In this document: one piece after another, positions 26,763 through 35,382 of the stretch
Numbering within the stretch: the stretch's first letter is position 1
Layout of the letters: each line of letters opens with the position of its first letter
NCBI RefSeq assembly: GCF_023516615.1
Contig: NZ_JAMGBF010000023.1
Location: forward strand, 1 to 64,000
Reading direction: 5' to 3'
DNA: 64,000 bases
DNA from: Streptomyces panaciradicis
GTDB taxonomy: Bacteria > Actinomycetota > Actinomycetes > Streptomycetales > Streptomycetaceae
Notes under the pieces: generated by a model
The model's input: the letters and a program-made list of their open reading frames with translations, nothing else
Databases searched by the model: none
What the model was told of the DNA's origin: nothing
Program-made: the position numbers and the translations under genes

Positions 26763-27686
26763 TCAGCCCTTGATCGCGCCGGTCAGCATGCCCTTCTTGA
26801 AGTGCCGCTGCACGAACGGCGACAGCACGGCGACGGGCAGCAGCGCCATCACCATCACGGCCATCTGCACGGCCAGCCCCGACAGCTGCCCGGTCCTGAT
26901 GGCCTGCCCCAGCCCCACCGGCGCCTGCTGCTTCTGCACCAGCTGGATCATCACGTTCTGCAACGGCATCATGTCCTGGTCGTTCAGGTACAGCGACGCG
27001 TTGAACCAGGCGCTCCAGTACCCGACGGCGTAGAACAGGGTGATCACCGCGAGGACCGCGCGGGACAGCGGCATCACGATCTGCCACAGGATCCGGAAGT
27101 CGCCGGCCCCGTCGATCCGCGCGCTGTCGATGAGTTCCTGCGAGATGCCCATGAAGAACCCGCGCAGCACGAGGATGTTGAACACGCTGATCGCGCTGGG
27201 CAGGATCAGCGCCAGATAGCTGTCCGTCAGCCCGATGGACTGCACGAGCAGGTACGTCGGGATCAGACCGGCGCTGAAGAACATGGTCGCCAGCAGGATC
27301 ATCAGGATCCAGCGGTGCCCCAGCGAGCCGGTCCGCGACAGTCCGTACGCGCACAGCACCGACACGGCCATGGAGAACAGCGTGCCGACGAGCGTGATGA
27401 GGACGCTGATGATCGCGGCCCGGGTGACCTGTCCTCCGCCGAGGAGCTCCCTGTAGGCGATGAAGGTGATCCCCTTGGGCACCATCACCAGCCCGCCGGC
27501 CTCGCTGATGGTCTTGCGCGAGGAGAGGCTGGTGACCACCACGATCCACAGCGGGAAGAGGATGCCCAGGCAGGCCAGAGCGAGGACGAGCCCCTTGCCC
27601 GCCACTCCGGCCGTACTGGGCTCCTCCTCCCAGGAGGGCCGCGGCGGAGCGGCCCAACGGGACTCCTCGCGTGCCGGTTTCGTCAT
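26763..27686 (-). CDS. ABC sugar transporter permease, CUT1 type (second subunit)
   Basis: A 307-residue inner-membrane permease with about six spans. The EAA-like coupling loop is QELIDSARIDGAGDFRILWQIVMPLSRAV, the typical contact with the ATPase. N-terminal part (LACLGILFPLWIVVVTSLSSRKTI) and FFSAGLIPTYLLVQSIGLTDSYLALILP are characteristic of the LplC/AraQ-like subunit of lipo-oligosaccharide transporters. The start lies 8 bp after the stop of the partner permease, so they are coupled. No ATPase gene is in the operon; a shared MsiK-like ATPase elsewhere is the usual Streptomyces arrangement. Confidence 0.92.
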   Translation of the reverse strand: MTKPAREESRWAAPPRPSWEEEPSTAGVAGKGLVLALACLGILFPLWIVVVTSLSSRKTISEAGGLVMVPKGITFIAYRELLGGGQVTRAAIISVLITLVGTLFSMAVSVLCAYGLSRTGSLGHRWILMILLATMFFSAGLIPTYLLVQSIGLTDSYLALILPSAISVFNILVLRGFFMGISQELIDSARIDGAGDFRILWQIVMPLSRAVLAVITLFYAVGYWSAWFNASLYLNDQDMMPLQNVMIQLVQKQQAPVGLGQAIRTGQLSGLAVQMAVMVMALLPVAVLSPFVQRHFKKGMLTGAIKG

Positions 27687-27694
27687 CACGGCGG

Positions 27695-28726
27695 TCACTT
27701 CTTGTACACCCCCTGCTCGCCCATGAGATGGGCCACCTTGTTCGCGGCGAGCACCAGCCCGATGCTGACGACGCCCTTGACCAGGCCGGCGGCGGCCGCG
27801 TAGCTGAAGTCCTGATTGCGCACGCCGTTCCACCACACGAAGGTGTCGAGGACTTCCCCGGCCCCGGGGCCGACGGCGTCGCGCTGCAGCAGGATCTGCT
27901 CGAAGCCGACGGTCAGCGCGTCGCCCACGCGCAGCACCAGCAGCAGCGCGATCACCGGCCGCAGCGCGGGCAGGGTGACGTGCCACATCCGCCGCCAGCG
28001 TCCGGCGCCGTCCATCGCGGCGGCCTCGTAGAGGTCCGGCGGGACCGAGGCCAGCGCGGCCAGGAAGACGATGATCCCCCAGCCGGCGTCCTTCCACACG
28101 CTCTGCGCGGTGACCAGGAACTTGAAGGTCGCCGGGTCGGTCATGATGTCCAGCCCGTCGAAGCCGTGCTGCCGCAGCAGCTGCGACAACAGGCCCGCGC
28201 CTCCGAAGAGTTGCTGGAAGACGGCGATGACCAGCACCCAGGAGAAGAAGTGCGGCAGATAGAGGATCGCCTGGGAGATCGCCCGGACCCGGGGCCTGAC
28301 GACGCTGTTGATGAGCAGCGCGAGCACGATCGGGATCGGGAAGTAGAGCAGGAGCTGGACGAAGAAGAGCACCAGGGTGTTCCGCACCGCGTTCCAGAAG
28401 GCGGAGTCCTGGAAGATCTGCTGGAAGTTCTCCAGACCCACCCAGGGGCTGTGCAGGATCGAGACGATGCCGTTGTCGCTGACGTAGGGGTCGTAGTCCT
28501 GGAAGGCGACCACGTTGCCCAGGATCGGCAGGTAGTTGAAGACCAGGACGAGCACGATCGCCGGCACCGTCATCAGGAGCAGGGTGCGGTCGCGCCGGAA
28601 CCTGAGCCGCAGGCTCGGCCTGCCCGGCTCGTTCTTCTCCCGGGGACCGGTGGCGCCGCCGGACGCCACCGGGTTCTGGACCGGTGTGCTGGCCTCGGCC
28701 CTCCGAGGCACCGTGCTGTGGGACAC
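27695..28726 (-). CDS. ABC sugar transporter permease, CUT1 type (first subunit)
   Basis: A 343-residue permease, LplB/UgpA-like. A charged N-terminal extension (~50 residues) precedes LLLMTVPAIVLVLVFNYLPILGNVVAFQDY; the EAA loop is PPDLYEAAAMDGAGRWRRMWHVTLPALRPVI. LYLPHFFSWVLVIAVFQQLF is typical of this oligosaccharide-transporter branch. It pairs with the neighbouring permease and the lipoprotein receptor upstream. Confidence 0.93.
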   Translation of the reverse strand: MSHSTVPRRAEASTPVQNPVASGGATGPREKNEPGRPSLRLRFRRDRTLLLMTVPAIVLVLVFNYLPILGNVVAFQDYDPYVSDNGIVSILHSPWVGLENFQQIFQDSAFWNAVRNTLVLFFVQLLLYFPIPIVLALLINSVVRPRVRAISQAILYLPHFFSWVLVIAVFQQLFGGAGLLSQLLRQHGFDGLDIMTDPATFKFLVTAQSVWKDAGWGIIVFLAALASVPPDLYEAAAMDGAGRWRRMWHVTLPALRPVIALLLVLRVGDALTVGFEQILLQRDAVGPGAGEVLDTFVWWNGVRNQDFSYAAAAGLVKGVVSIGLVLAANKVAHLMGEQGVYKK

Positions 28727-28753
28727 GGCGGATCTCCTTGCCTCGGTACCGGG

Positions 28754-30457
28754 TCAGCTCGCCGCCGTGCCGTTCTCGTCGAGCAGCTTCTTGTACCAGT
28801 CGCGCAGCCTGTCGCCGCCCTTGCTCCGCCAGTCGGAGATGAACTGCTGCATGTCGCTCATCTTCTTGTGGCCCCGGACGATGTCGTCCTCCAACTGCTC
28901 CATGTCGTTGGTAAGGTTGGTGTAGCGGTTGGGCTCGACGATCTGCAGGCCCCAGAAGGACGACTTCTTGGTGAACGCGCCCATCCGCTGCTGCCAGCCG
29001 ACCATGCCCTTGGTGTAGTCGGGCAGGTCGGGGTGGGCGATGGTCGAGGCGGGGCTCGCGACCATGACATAGGCGTTGGCGACTTCGAGGTTGCCCTTGT
29101 CCGTCTTGACGGGCACGCCGTTCTTGAGCGTGTAGTGGGTGCCCTCCTGACCGTAGTTGGTCATCATCCACTCCTTGGTGCCGTACGGCGCCGCGGTGAC
29201 GTTGGCGACGGCCAGCACGTCGCGGACGACGGACTCGGGGGCCTTCTTGTTGACGAAGGCGAAGATGCTCGCCGGGTTCGCGGCCCACAGCACGGGGTTG
29301 CCGCCGTCGTGGCCCCACAGGTCCATGCCCCAGACCTTGAAGCCCGGGTTCTGCGCCGCCTGGATGGCCTGCTGCCCGTACCAGTTGGAGATGTCGTTGT
29401 TCCAGATCAGGAACTCGCCGGCGGCGAACTTGGCGCTCGGGTCGGTGGCCTGGCTCTTGCCCAGCTTGAAGTCGGGGTGGACGTACCCGGCGGCGAACAG
29501 CTTGCGCGTCCACTCCAGCGCCTCGAGGTACTCCGGGGTCTCCATGCGGTGGGTCATCTTGCCGTCGACCACGGTCCAGCTCAGCGCCTTCTCCCCGCCG
29601 CTGATCACGCCGAAGGTGTTGAACGCGGTCCACTTCATGTCGCCGCAGGCCCACCGCTTGGCCCGGGGGCTGGTGATCTCCTTGGCCAGGGACATGAACT
29701 CGTCGGCGGACTTCGGTACCTCGTAGCCCTGCTTGTCGAAGACGTCCTGCCGGTACAGCGGCACGATGTTCTGCACGTACGACGCCGGCATCGGCAGGCC
29801 CATCAGCTTGCCGCCGAAGATGGAGCGCTGCCAGGCGTCGGACGGGATCGCCGCCAGGTTCGGGTACTCCTTGACCTTGTCCCCGGACAGGTACGGGCCG
29901 AGGTCGGCGAACTTGCCGATGATGGCGCTGGGTATCTTGGCGGTCATGTTCCAGCCCGGGATGACGACCACGTCCGGGATGTCGCTGGAGGCCAGGACCG
30001 CGCCCAGCTTCTGGTCGTAGGTGTTGCCGTCCTGGTTCTGCCACCGGACGTCGACGCCGATCATGGAGTTCGCCGCCGTGTAGTAGGCGCAGTCGCCCTT
30101 CGGCGGCGAACCCCAGAACGGCGACATGATGGTGACCTTGCCGCCCTTGCCGAGCTTCTTCGGCACCGAGGTCTTGAGGGTGCCGACGTCGAGCTTGCCG
30201 GTGAAGCCCATGGACGAGCCGTTCTTGGACGGGATGTCCGGGCTCACCACGTTGCTGGCCACGTAGGCCGGCAGGATCTTCTTGGCGTTCTTGCCCGAGG
30301 TGGTCCCTCCGCGCGACCCGCCGTCCGAGCCACCGCAGGCGGCGAGCAGGGGCATCCCGCCGGCCACCGCTGCGGTGGCGACCGCCGTGGAGGCGAGGAA
30401 GCTTCTGCGGCTGGGTCCGGAGGAGCCGGAAGAACCGGAAGCGGCGTTCGGCGTCAT
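28754..30457 (-). CDS. Tat-exported oligosaccharide-binding lipoprotein
   Basis: A 567-residue extracytoplasmic solute-binding protein. Signal: SRRSFLAST (twin-Arg) followed by a hydrophobic stretch and lipobox LLAAC, so it is exported and lipid-anchored. The mature part carries the type of large LplA-like oligosaccharide receptor: QNQDGNTYDQKLGAVLASSDIPDVVVIPGW, PMPASYVQNIVPLYRQDVFDKQGYEVPKSADEFMSLAKEI. This branch usually binds longer oligosaccharides. It is first in the operon, immediately downstream of the promoter with a LacI operator, and precedes both permeases. Confidence 0.93.
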   Translation of the reverse strand: MTPNAASGSSGSSGPSRRSFLASTAVATAAVAGGMPLLAACGGSDGGSRGGTTSGKNAKKILPAYVASNVVSPDIPSKNGSSMGFTGKLDVGTLKTSVPKKLGKGGKVTIMSPFWGSPPKGDCAYYTAANSMIGVDVRWQNQDGNTYDQKLGAVLASSDIPDVVVIPGWNMTAKIPSAIIGKFADLGPYLSGDKVKEYPNLAAIPSDAWQRSIFGGKLMGLPMPASYVQNIVPLYRQDVFDKQGYEVPKSADEFMSLAKEITSPRAKRWACGDMKWTAFNTFGVISGGEKALSWTVVDGKMTHRMETPEYLEALEWTRKLFAAGYVHPDFKLGKSQATDPSAKFAAGEFLIWNNDISNWYGQQAIQAAQNPGFKVWGMDLWGHDGGNPVLWAANPASIFAFVNKKAPESVVRDVLAVANVTAAPYGTKEWMMTNYGQEGTHYTLKNGVPVKTDKGNLEVANAYVMVASPASTIAHPDLPDYTKGMVGWQQRMGAFTKKSSFWGLQIVEPNRYTNLTNDMEQLEDDIVRGHKKMSDMQQFISDWRSKGGDRLRDWYKKLLDENGTAAS

Positions 30458-30573
30458 TGCGTCAACCCTTCATGGCGCACCAGGACACCCGGCGGTGGCC
30501 GTCGGCTGCGGTGTCTCGAGTGGAACTGGCTGAGCTGAAGCGATCCTCCGACGACTGCGGCTCGCGGTACTAG

Positions 30574-30587
30574 TCGAAGCGCTTCGA
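30574..30587. promoter_or_regulatory. LacI-family operator 3, at the transporter promoter
   Basis: Perfect TCGAAGCGCTTCGA. On the minus strand it lies just after a candidate promoter, -35 TTGTGC (30626-30621) and -10 TAACCT (30603-30598, 17-bp spacer), so it covers the predicted start of transcription of the binding-protein operon. Confidence 0.88.
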
Positions 30588-30597
30588 TGTTGGTGTG

Positions 30598-30635
30598 AGG
30601 TTAGGTGAACACCCAGGGGTGCACAAGGGTCGCTC
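30598..30635 (-). promoter_or_regulatory. Promoter of the sugar-transporter/GH42/GH95/GH12 operon
   Basis: Minus-strand string GAGCGACCCTTGTGC includes the -35 (TTGTGC), then 17 bp to TAACCT. The 12-mer GAGCGACCCTTG is identical to that before the divergent GH3 promoter. Confidence 0.6.
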
Positions 30636-30696
30636 CCAACATTCCTCGGAGCCCTCACAGCCGACCTGTGCGTCAGACGCCGCTTGAAGTGTCGGT

Positions 30697-30734
30697 GAGC
30701 GACCCTTGACACCCGGCCGTCGGTCGAATGAGCA
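30697..30734 (+). promoter_or_regulatory. Promoter of the GH3 beta-glucosidase gene
   Basis: GAGCGACCCTTGACA carries a consensus -35 (TTGACA, 30706-30711); the -10 is weak (around 30729-30735). Operator 4 starts directly after it. The 12-mer is the inverted copy of that at 30624-30635. Confidence 0.6.
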
Positions 30735-30748
30735 TCGAAGCGCTTCGA
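30735..30748. promoter_or_regulatory. LacI-family operator 4, at the GH3 promoter
   Basis: Perfect TCGAAGCGCTTCGA, 36 bp upstream of the GH3 GTG start and overlapping the predicted transcription start. An upstream ATG at 30728 would put the operator inside the coding sequence, which argues for the GTG. Confidence 0.88.
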
Positions 30749-30784
30749 AAGCGCCCGGCCGCTCCATCGCAAGGGGATCCCCAC

Positions 30785-33643
30785 GTGACCGAACAGACGC
30801 CGTCCACACCGCCGTTCCGCGATCCGCACCTGCCGTTCGCGAAGCGCATCGACGACCTGCTCCAGCGGCTGACGCTCGATGAGAAGCTCGCTCTCCTGCA
30901 CCAGTTCACGCCCGCCGTGGAGCGCCTGGGCATCGCCGCCTGGCGCACCGGCCAGGAGGCCCTGCACGGCGTGGCGTGGATGGGCCCGGCGACGGTCTTC
31001 CCGCAGGCGGTCGGCCTCGGCGCCACCTGGAACACCGACCTGGTGCGCCGGGTCGGCGAGGCGGTCTCCAAGGAGGTCCGCGCCATGCGCGCCCACGACG
31101 ACCGCGTGGGCCTCAACGTCTGGTCCCCGACGGTGAATCTGCTGCGCCATCCGCTGTGGGGCCGCAACGAGGAGGGCTACTCGGAGGACCCGAGGTTGAC
31201 CTCCGCCATCGCCACGGCCTACACCCGTGGCCTGCGCGGCGACCACCCGGTGTACTGGCGCACCGCGCCCGTCCTCAAGCACTGGCTGGCCCACAACAAC
31301 GAGACGGACCGGGCGACCTCGTCCAGCTCGGTCCGCCCGCGCGTGCTGCACGAGTACGACCTGCGGGCCTTCCGCGAGACGGTCCAGGCGGGCGCGGTCG
31401 CCGGGGTGATGCCGGCGTACAACCTGGTCAACGGCCGCCCCAACCACGTCTCCCCGTACCTGCGCGAGCACCTGCGGGCCTGGACGGAGGAGGAGCTGCT
31501 GGTCTGCTCGGACGCGGGCGCGCCGTCCAACCTGGTCGATCACGAGCACTACTTCGACACCCACGAGGAGGCGACGGCGGCCGCGCTGATCGCCGGCGTG
31601 GACAGCTTCACCGACCACGGCACGGACAGCTCCCAGATCGTGGGGCGGGCGAGAAGGGCGTATGAACAGGGCCTGTTGACGGAGGCCGACCTCGACACCG
31701 CCGTCCGCCGCCAGCTCTCCGTCCGCTTCCGGCTCGGCGAGTTCGACCCGCACGACGATCCGCACGCCGGCACCTGGGAGTTCGACACCCCGGCCCATCG
31801 CGCCCTGGCCCGGGAGGCGGCGGAGCAGGCGATCGTGCTGCTGCGCAACGACGGTCTGCTGCCGCTCGCCCCGGACACCCGGATCGCGGTGGTCGGCCTG
31901 CTCGCCGACGAGTGCAAACTCGACTGGTACAGCGGGACGTTGATGCACCGCTCCACCCCGCTGGAGGGCCTGTACGAGCGGTTCGGCGCCGAGCGCGTGG
32001 AGTTCGCGGAGGGCGTGGACCGCATCCGCCTGAAGACCTCCGCCGGGACCTTCCTGCACGTGCCCGAGGCGCCCGAGGCGGCGGACGGGGTGCGCGGCGC
32101 CGAGGGCGCCCTCGACCCGGCCCTGCTGGCCGGCCGCACCGACCTGCCCCCGCTGACCACCGACGCCACGGGCACCGAACTCGCCCTGATCGACTGGGGC
32201 GAGGACGTGCTGACCCTCCGCGCGCCCGACGGCCGCTACCTGTCGGTGGCCGACGACGGATACCTGCGGGCCTCCGCGGACCAGCCCGGCGGCTGGATCG
32301 TCCAGGAGACGTTCCGCCTGGAACCCCACGAACACGGTCACCTCCTGCGGCATCTGGGCACGGGTCGTCACGTCTGCGTCGCCGCCGACGGGGTGAAGGT
32401 TGCCGACGGCGATCCGGAATCCGCCGGGCCGCGGCCGGAGGTGTGGGAGCGGGTCGTCGTCGAGCGCGGCGAGGAGGCCGTACGGCGGGTCGCCGAGCGG
32501 GCGGACGCGGTCCTGGTCCTCGCCGGGAACGACCCGCACATCAACGGCCGCGAGACCGAGGACCGTACGACGCTGCGGCTGCCCGCCCAGCAGGAGCGGC
32601 TGCTGCGCGCGGCCCGCGCGGTGAACCCGCGCACGGCTCTGGTGCTGGTCTCGGCGTATCCGTACGCGGTGGACACGTCGGCGCTGCCCGCCGTGCTCTG
32701 GACGGCGCACGGCGGGCAGGCGGCGGGGACCGCCCTCGCCCGCGTCCTGGCCGGCGACGTCTCCCCCGCCGGCCGGCTGCCGCAGACCTGGTACGCGGAC
32801 GACGCCGACCTGCCCGGCCTGCCCGACTACGACGTGATCGGCTCCCGCCAGACCTACCTGTACTTCGAGGGCACGCCGCTGTTCCCGTTCGGGCACGGCC
32901 TGTCCTACGCCGCGTTCTCCTACGGCGATCTCGCGGCCCGCGTGGACGGCGGCTCGCTGCGGGTGACCTTCACCGTCACCAACACCGGGGACATGACGGC
33001 GGACGAGGTGCCCCAGCTGTACACCCGCGCGCTGGAACCCTCCGTGCCCCGTCCGCGCCGCGAGCTGCTCGCCCACGACCGCGTGACCCTCGCCCCGGGC
33101 GAGCGGAGGGAGCTCTCCTTCGACGTCCCGCTGTCCGCCTTCGAGTTCTGGGACGTCGCCCGGGGCGGCCGGCGCCTGGAGCCGGGCCGCTACGACCTGC
33201 TGGTCGGCGCCTCCAGCGAGGACGTCCGGCTGCGGACGACCCTGCGGCTGGACGGCGAGCCCGGCGCCCCTCGCCCCGTGGCGCACCGGGGCCTGGAGGG
33301 GGCCGACTTCGACGAGCAGAGCGGGGCCCTGATCGTCGACCGGACGCGGACCGCGGGTGACGCGGTGACACCGCAGGAGGGCCGGACGGCCGAACTGGTC
33401 TACCGGCACTGCGACTTCGGGGACGGTGTGACGCGGGTGGACGTCACGGTCGCCGGTGCGGGAGTCGTGGAGCTGTCCCTGGACGGGGGCGCGCCGCTCG
33501 CCGTACTGACCCTCGACACGGCCACGGCGACGCCGTACGACTACACCTCGCTCGGCGCCGATGTCGCCGTCGAGGGCGTGCACGACGTGCACCTGAGGCT
33601 GCGCGGCCCGCTGCGGCTCGCGCACGTCGGCTTCTCCGGTTGA
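30785..33643 (+). CDS. GH3 beta-glucosidase with internal beta-trefoil and C-terminal CBM6-like domain
   Basis: A 952-residue cytoplasmic GH3 enzyme, longer than usual. GH3 N domain (VGLNVWSPTVNLLRHPLWGRNEEGYSEDP; KHWLAHNNE) with the nucleophile Asp in LLVCSDAGAPSN near residue 243. Residues ~418-545 inside the C-terminal sandwich domain look like a fascin-type beta-trefoil (LTLRAPDGRYLSVADDGYL). Then the rest of the sandwich domain (VLVLAGNDPHINGRETEDRTTL), an FnIII-like domain (~716-800) and a ~100-residue CBM6-like tail. GTG 30785 has AAGGGGA upstream. It would release glucose from xyloglucan fragments or cellodextrins. Confidence 0.9.
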   Translation: MTEQTPSTPPFRDPHLPFAKRIDDLLQRLTLDEKLALLHQFTPAVERLGIAAWRTGQEALHGVAWMGPATVFPQAVGLGATWNTDLVRRVGEAVSKEVRAMRAHDDRVGLNVWSPTVNLLRHPLWGRNEEGYSEDPRLTSAIATAYTRGLRGDHPVYWRTAPVLKHWLAHNNETDRATSSSSVRPRVLHEYDLRAFRETVQAGAVAGVMPAYNLVNGRPNHVSPYLREHLRAWTEEELLVCSDAGAPSNLVDHEHYFDTHEEATAAALIAGVDSFTDHGTDSSQIVGRARRAYEQGLLTEADLDTAVRRQLSVRFRLGEFDPHDDPHAGTWEFDTPAHRALAREAAEQAIVLLRNDGLLPLAPDTRIAVVGLLADECKLDWYSGTLMHRSTPLEGLYERFGAERVEFAEGVDRIRLKTSAGTFLHVPEAPEAADGVRGAEGALDPALLAGRTDLPPLTTDATGTELALIDWGEDVLTLRAPDGRYLSVADDGYLRASADQPGGWIVQETFRLEPHEHGHLLRHLGTGRHVCVAADGVKVADGDPESAGPRPEVWERVVVERGEEAVRRVAERADAVLVLAGNDPHINGRETEDRTTLRLPAQQERLLRAARAVNPRTALVLVSAYPYAVDTSALPAVLWTAHGGQAAGTALARVLAGDVSPAGRLPQTWYADDADLPGLPDYDVIGSRQTYLYFEGTPLFPFGHGLSYAAFSYGDLAARVDGGSLRVTFTVTNTGDMTADEVPQLYTRALEPSVPRPRRELLAHDRVTLAPGERRELSFDVPLSAFEFWDVARGGRRLEPGRYDLLVGASSEDVRLRTTLRLDGEPGAPRPVAHRGLEGADFDEQSGALIVDRTRTAGDAVTPQEGRTAELVYRHCDFGDGVTRVDVTVAGAGVVELSLDGGAPLAVLTLDTATATPYDYTSLGADVAVEGVHDVHLRLRGPLRLAHVGFSG

Positions 33644-33672
33644 GGGTCCGGGGCAGACCGACGACATGAAGG

Positions 33673-33710
33673 GGCCCGGCACCGGAAGGCAACGGTGCCG
33701 GGCCTCTTTT
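33673..33710 (+). terminator. Intrinsic terminator of the GH3 gene
   Basis: Perfect 12-bp stem GGCCCGGCACCG / CGGTGCCGGGCC followed by TCTTTT, 30 bp after the GH3 stop. A textbook intrinsic terminator, rare in this window for having a T-tract. Confidence 0.92.
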
Positions 33711-33886
33711 AGGGCGTGTGTCGAAAGTCCCGCCTGCCCCGCGACGCCTGGCACGCGCGCTCGCGGCGTTGCCGAAACGCCCGAATAGCTCCGCTATTAG
33801 GGCGCTCCGGCGCCTTGCGATCGCACGCACCAGACGCCGCGGGGCCCGCCCTTCGGGCGGACGACGGGACTTTCGACGCACGCCCT
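33711..33886. repeat. Structured intergenic repeat, copy 2
   Basis: A 176-bp element directly after the GH3 terminator. Terminal 22-bp inverted arms (33711-33732, 33865-33886) differ at one position and are unrelated to the arms of copy 1. The core (GCGGCGTCTGG...GCGATCGCAAGGCGCCGGAGCGCCC, read on the minus strand) is nearly identical to copy 1. The tip hairpin is CGAATAGCtccGCTATTAG instead of the copy-1 sequence, with pairing preserved. Convergent gene ends flank it. Confidence 0.85.
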
Positions 33887-33936
33887 GGGAGCCTAGCTGG
33901 AAACGGTTCCCATCAACCAGGGGTGTGCGGGGTGCC

Positions 33937-35382
33937 TCAGAGCGCGAGGCCGGTCAGCACCAGCACCCGCTCGTAGGTGTAGTCGTCCATCGCGAACTTC
34001 ACGCCCTCGCGGCCCACGCCGGACTGCTTGGCGCCGCCGTAGGGCATCTGGTCGGCGCGGTAGGAGGGCACGTCGCCGATGACGACGCCGCCGACCTCCA
34101 GCGCCCGGTGGGCCCGGAAGGCGGCCTGCAGGTCGTGCGTGAACACCCCTGCCTGGAGGCCGTACTTGGAGGAGTTGACGGCGGCGAAGGCCGCGTCCTC
34201 GCCCGCCACCCTCTGCACGGTCAGCACGGGCCCGAAGACCTCCTCGCAGGAGATCGTCACATCGGCCGGGACGTCGGTGAGGACGGTCGGAGCGTAGGAG
34301 GCCCCGTCGCGGTCACCGCCGGTGAGCAGGCTCGCGCCCGCCTCCACGGCCTCCTTCACCCAGGACTCGACGCGCCGGGCCGCGTCCTCGCTGACCAGCG
34401 GGCCGACGTCGGTCTTGTCGTCGGACGGGTCGCCGGTGACCTGCGCCTCGACGGCGGCGACGATGCGCGGCAGCAGGCGGTCGTAGACGGAGGCGTCCGC
34501 GATGACGCGCTGCACCGAGATGCAGGACTGGCCGCCCTGGTAGTTGGAGAAGGTCGCGATGCGCGTGGCGGCCCAGTCCAGGTCGGCGTCGGAGGCGTAG
34601 TCGCCGAGGACGACCGCGGCGCCGTTGCCGCCCAGCTCCAGCGTGCAGTGCTTGCGCGGCACCGAGTCCATGATCGCGTAGCCGACCTTCTCGGAACCGG
34701 TGAAGGAGATGACCGGCAGGCGCTCGTCCTGGACGAGGGCGGGCATCTTGTCGTTGGCGACCGGCAGGATGCTCCAGGAGCCGGCCGGCAGGTCGGTCTC
34801 GGCGAGCAGGTCGCCGAGGATCAGCCCGGACAGCGGGGTGGCGGGCGCCGGCTTGAGGATGATGGGCGCGCCGGCCGCGATCGCGGGGGCGACCTTGTGG
34901 GCGCACAGGTTGAGCGGGAAGTTGAACGGCGCGATGCCGAGGACGACGCCCTTGGGGAAGCGGCGGGTCAGCGCGAGCCGCCCCTGGCCGCCGAGGTCGG
35001 TGTCGAGGCGCTGGGCCTCACCGCTGTTGAAGCGGCGGGCCTCCTCGGCCGCGAACCGGAACACGGACACGGCACGGCCGACCTCGCCGCGCGCCCACTT
35101 GATCGGCTTGCCGTTCTCGGCGGAGATCAGCCGGGCGATGTCCTCGGTGCGCTCGGCCAGCCGCCGGCTGACGTGGTCCAGGGCGGCGGCGCGGACGTGC
35201 GCGGGGGTGGCGGCGAACTCCTCGCGTACGGCGTACGCGGCGGCGACGGCCTCCTCGACCTGCGCGTCCGTCGGCACGCTCACCTTGCCGACCAGGTGGC
35301 CGTCCCAGGGGGAGGTGACGTCGAAGGTGTCCTCGCCGGTGACCTGGCGGCCGGCGAGCCAGAAGGCGGTGGTGGAAGTCAT
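33937..35382 (-). CDS. Aldehyde dehydrogenase family protein
   Basis: A 481-residue NAD(P)-dependent ALDH. GIAPFNFPLNLCAHKVAPAIAAGAPIILKPAP is the cofactor loop, TLELGGNGAAVVL has the general base Glu, and NYQGGQSCISVQRV holds the catalytic Cys. EEVFGPVLTVQ closes the active site. The family branch is like succinate-semialdehyde or glyceraldehyde-type ALDHs; the substrate cannot be fixed. The PucR gene upstream on the same strand and gabT nearby suggest a role in GABA/amine breakdown. No strong ribosome site precedes ATG 35382. Confidence 0.88.
   Translation of the reverse strand: MTSTTAFWLAGRQVTGEDTFDVTSPWDGHLVGKVSVPTDAQVEEAVAAAYAVREEFAATPAHVRAAALDHVSRRLAERTEDIARLISAENGKPIKWARGEVGRAVSVFRFAAEEARRFNSGEAQRLDTDLGGQGRLALTRRFPKGVVLGIAPFNFPLNLCAHKVAPAIAAGAPIILKPAPATPLSGLILGDLLAETDLPAGSWSILPVANDKMPALVQDERLPVISFTGSEKVGYAIMDSVPRKHCTLELGGNGAAVVLGDYASDADLDWAATRIATFSNYQGGQSCISVQRVIADASVYDRLLPRIVAAVEAQVTGDPSDDKTDVGPLVSEDAARRVESWVKEAVEAGASLLTGGDRDGASYAPTVLTDVPADVTISCEEVFGPVLTVQRVAGEDAAFAAVNSSKYGLQAGVFTHDLQAAFRAHRALEVGGVVIGDVPSYRADQMPYGGAKQSGVGREGVKFAMDDYTYERVLVLTGLAL

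Noticed and set aside
30470..33754. A 1094-codon open frame on the minus strand antisense to GH3
   Set aside because: It is a high-GC shadow: its protein has no domain, is low-complexity, and the plus strand has clear GH3 motifs and promoter.
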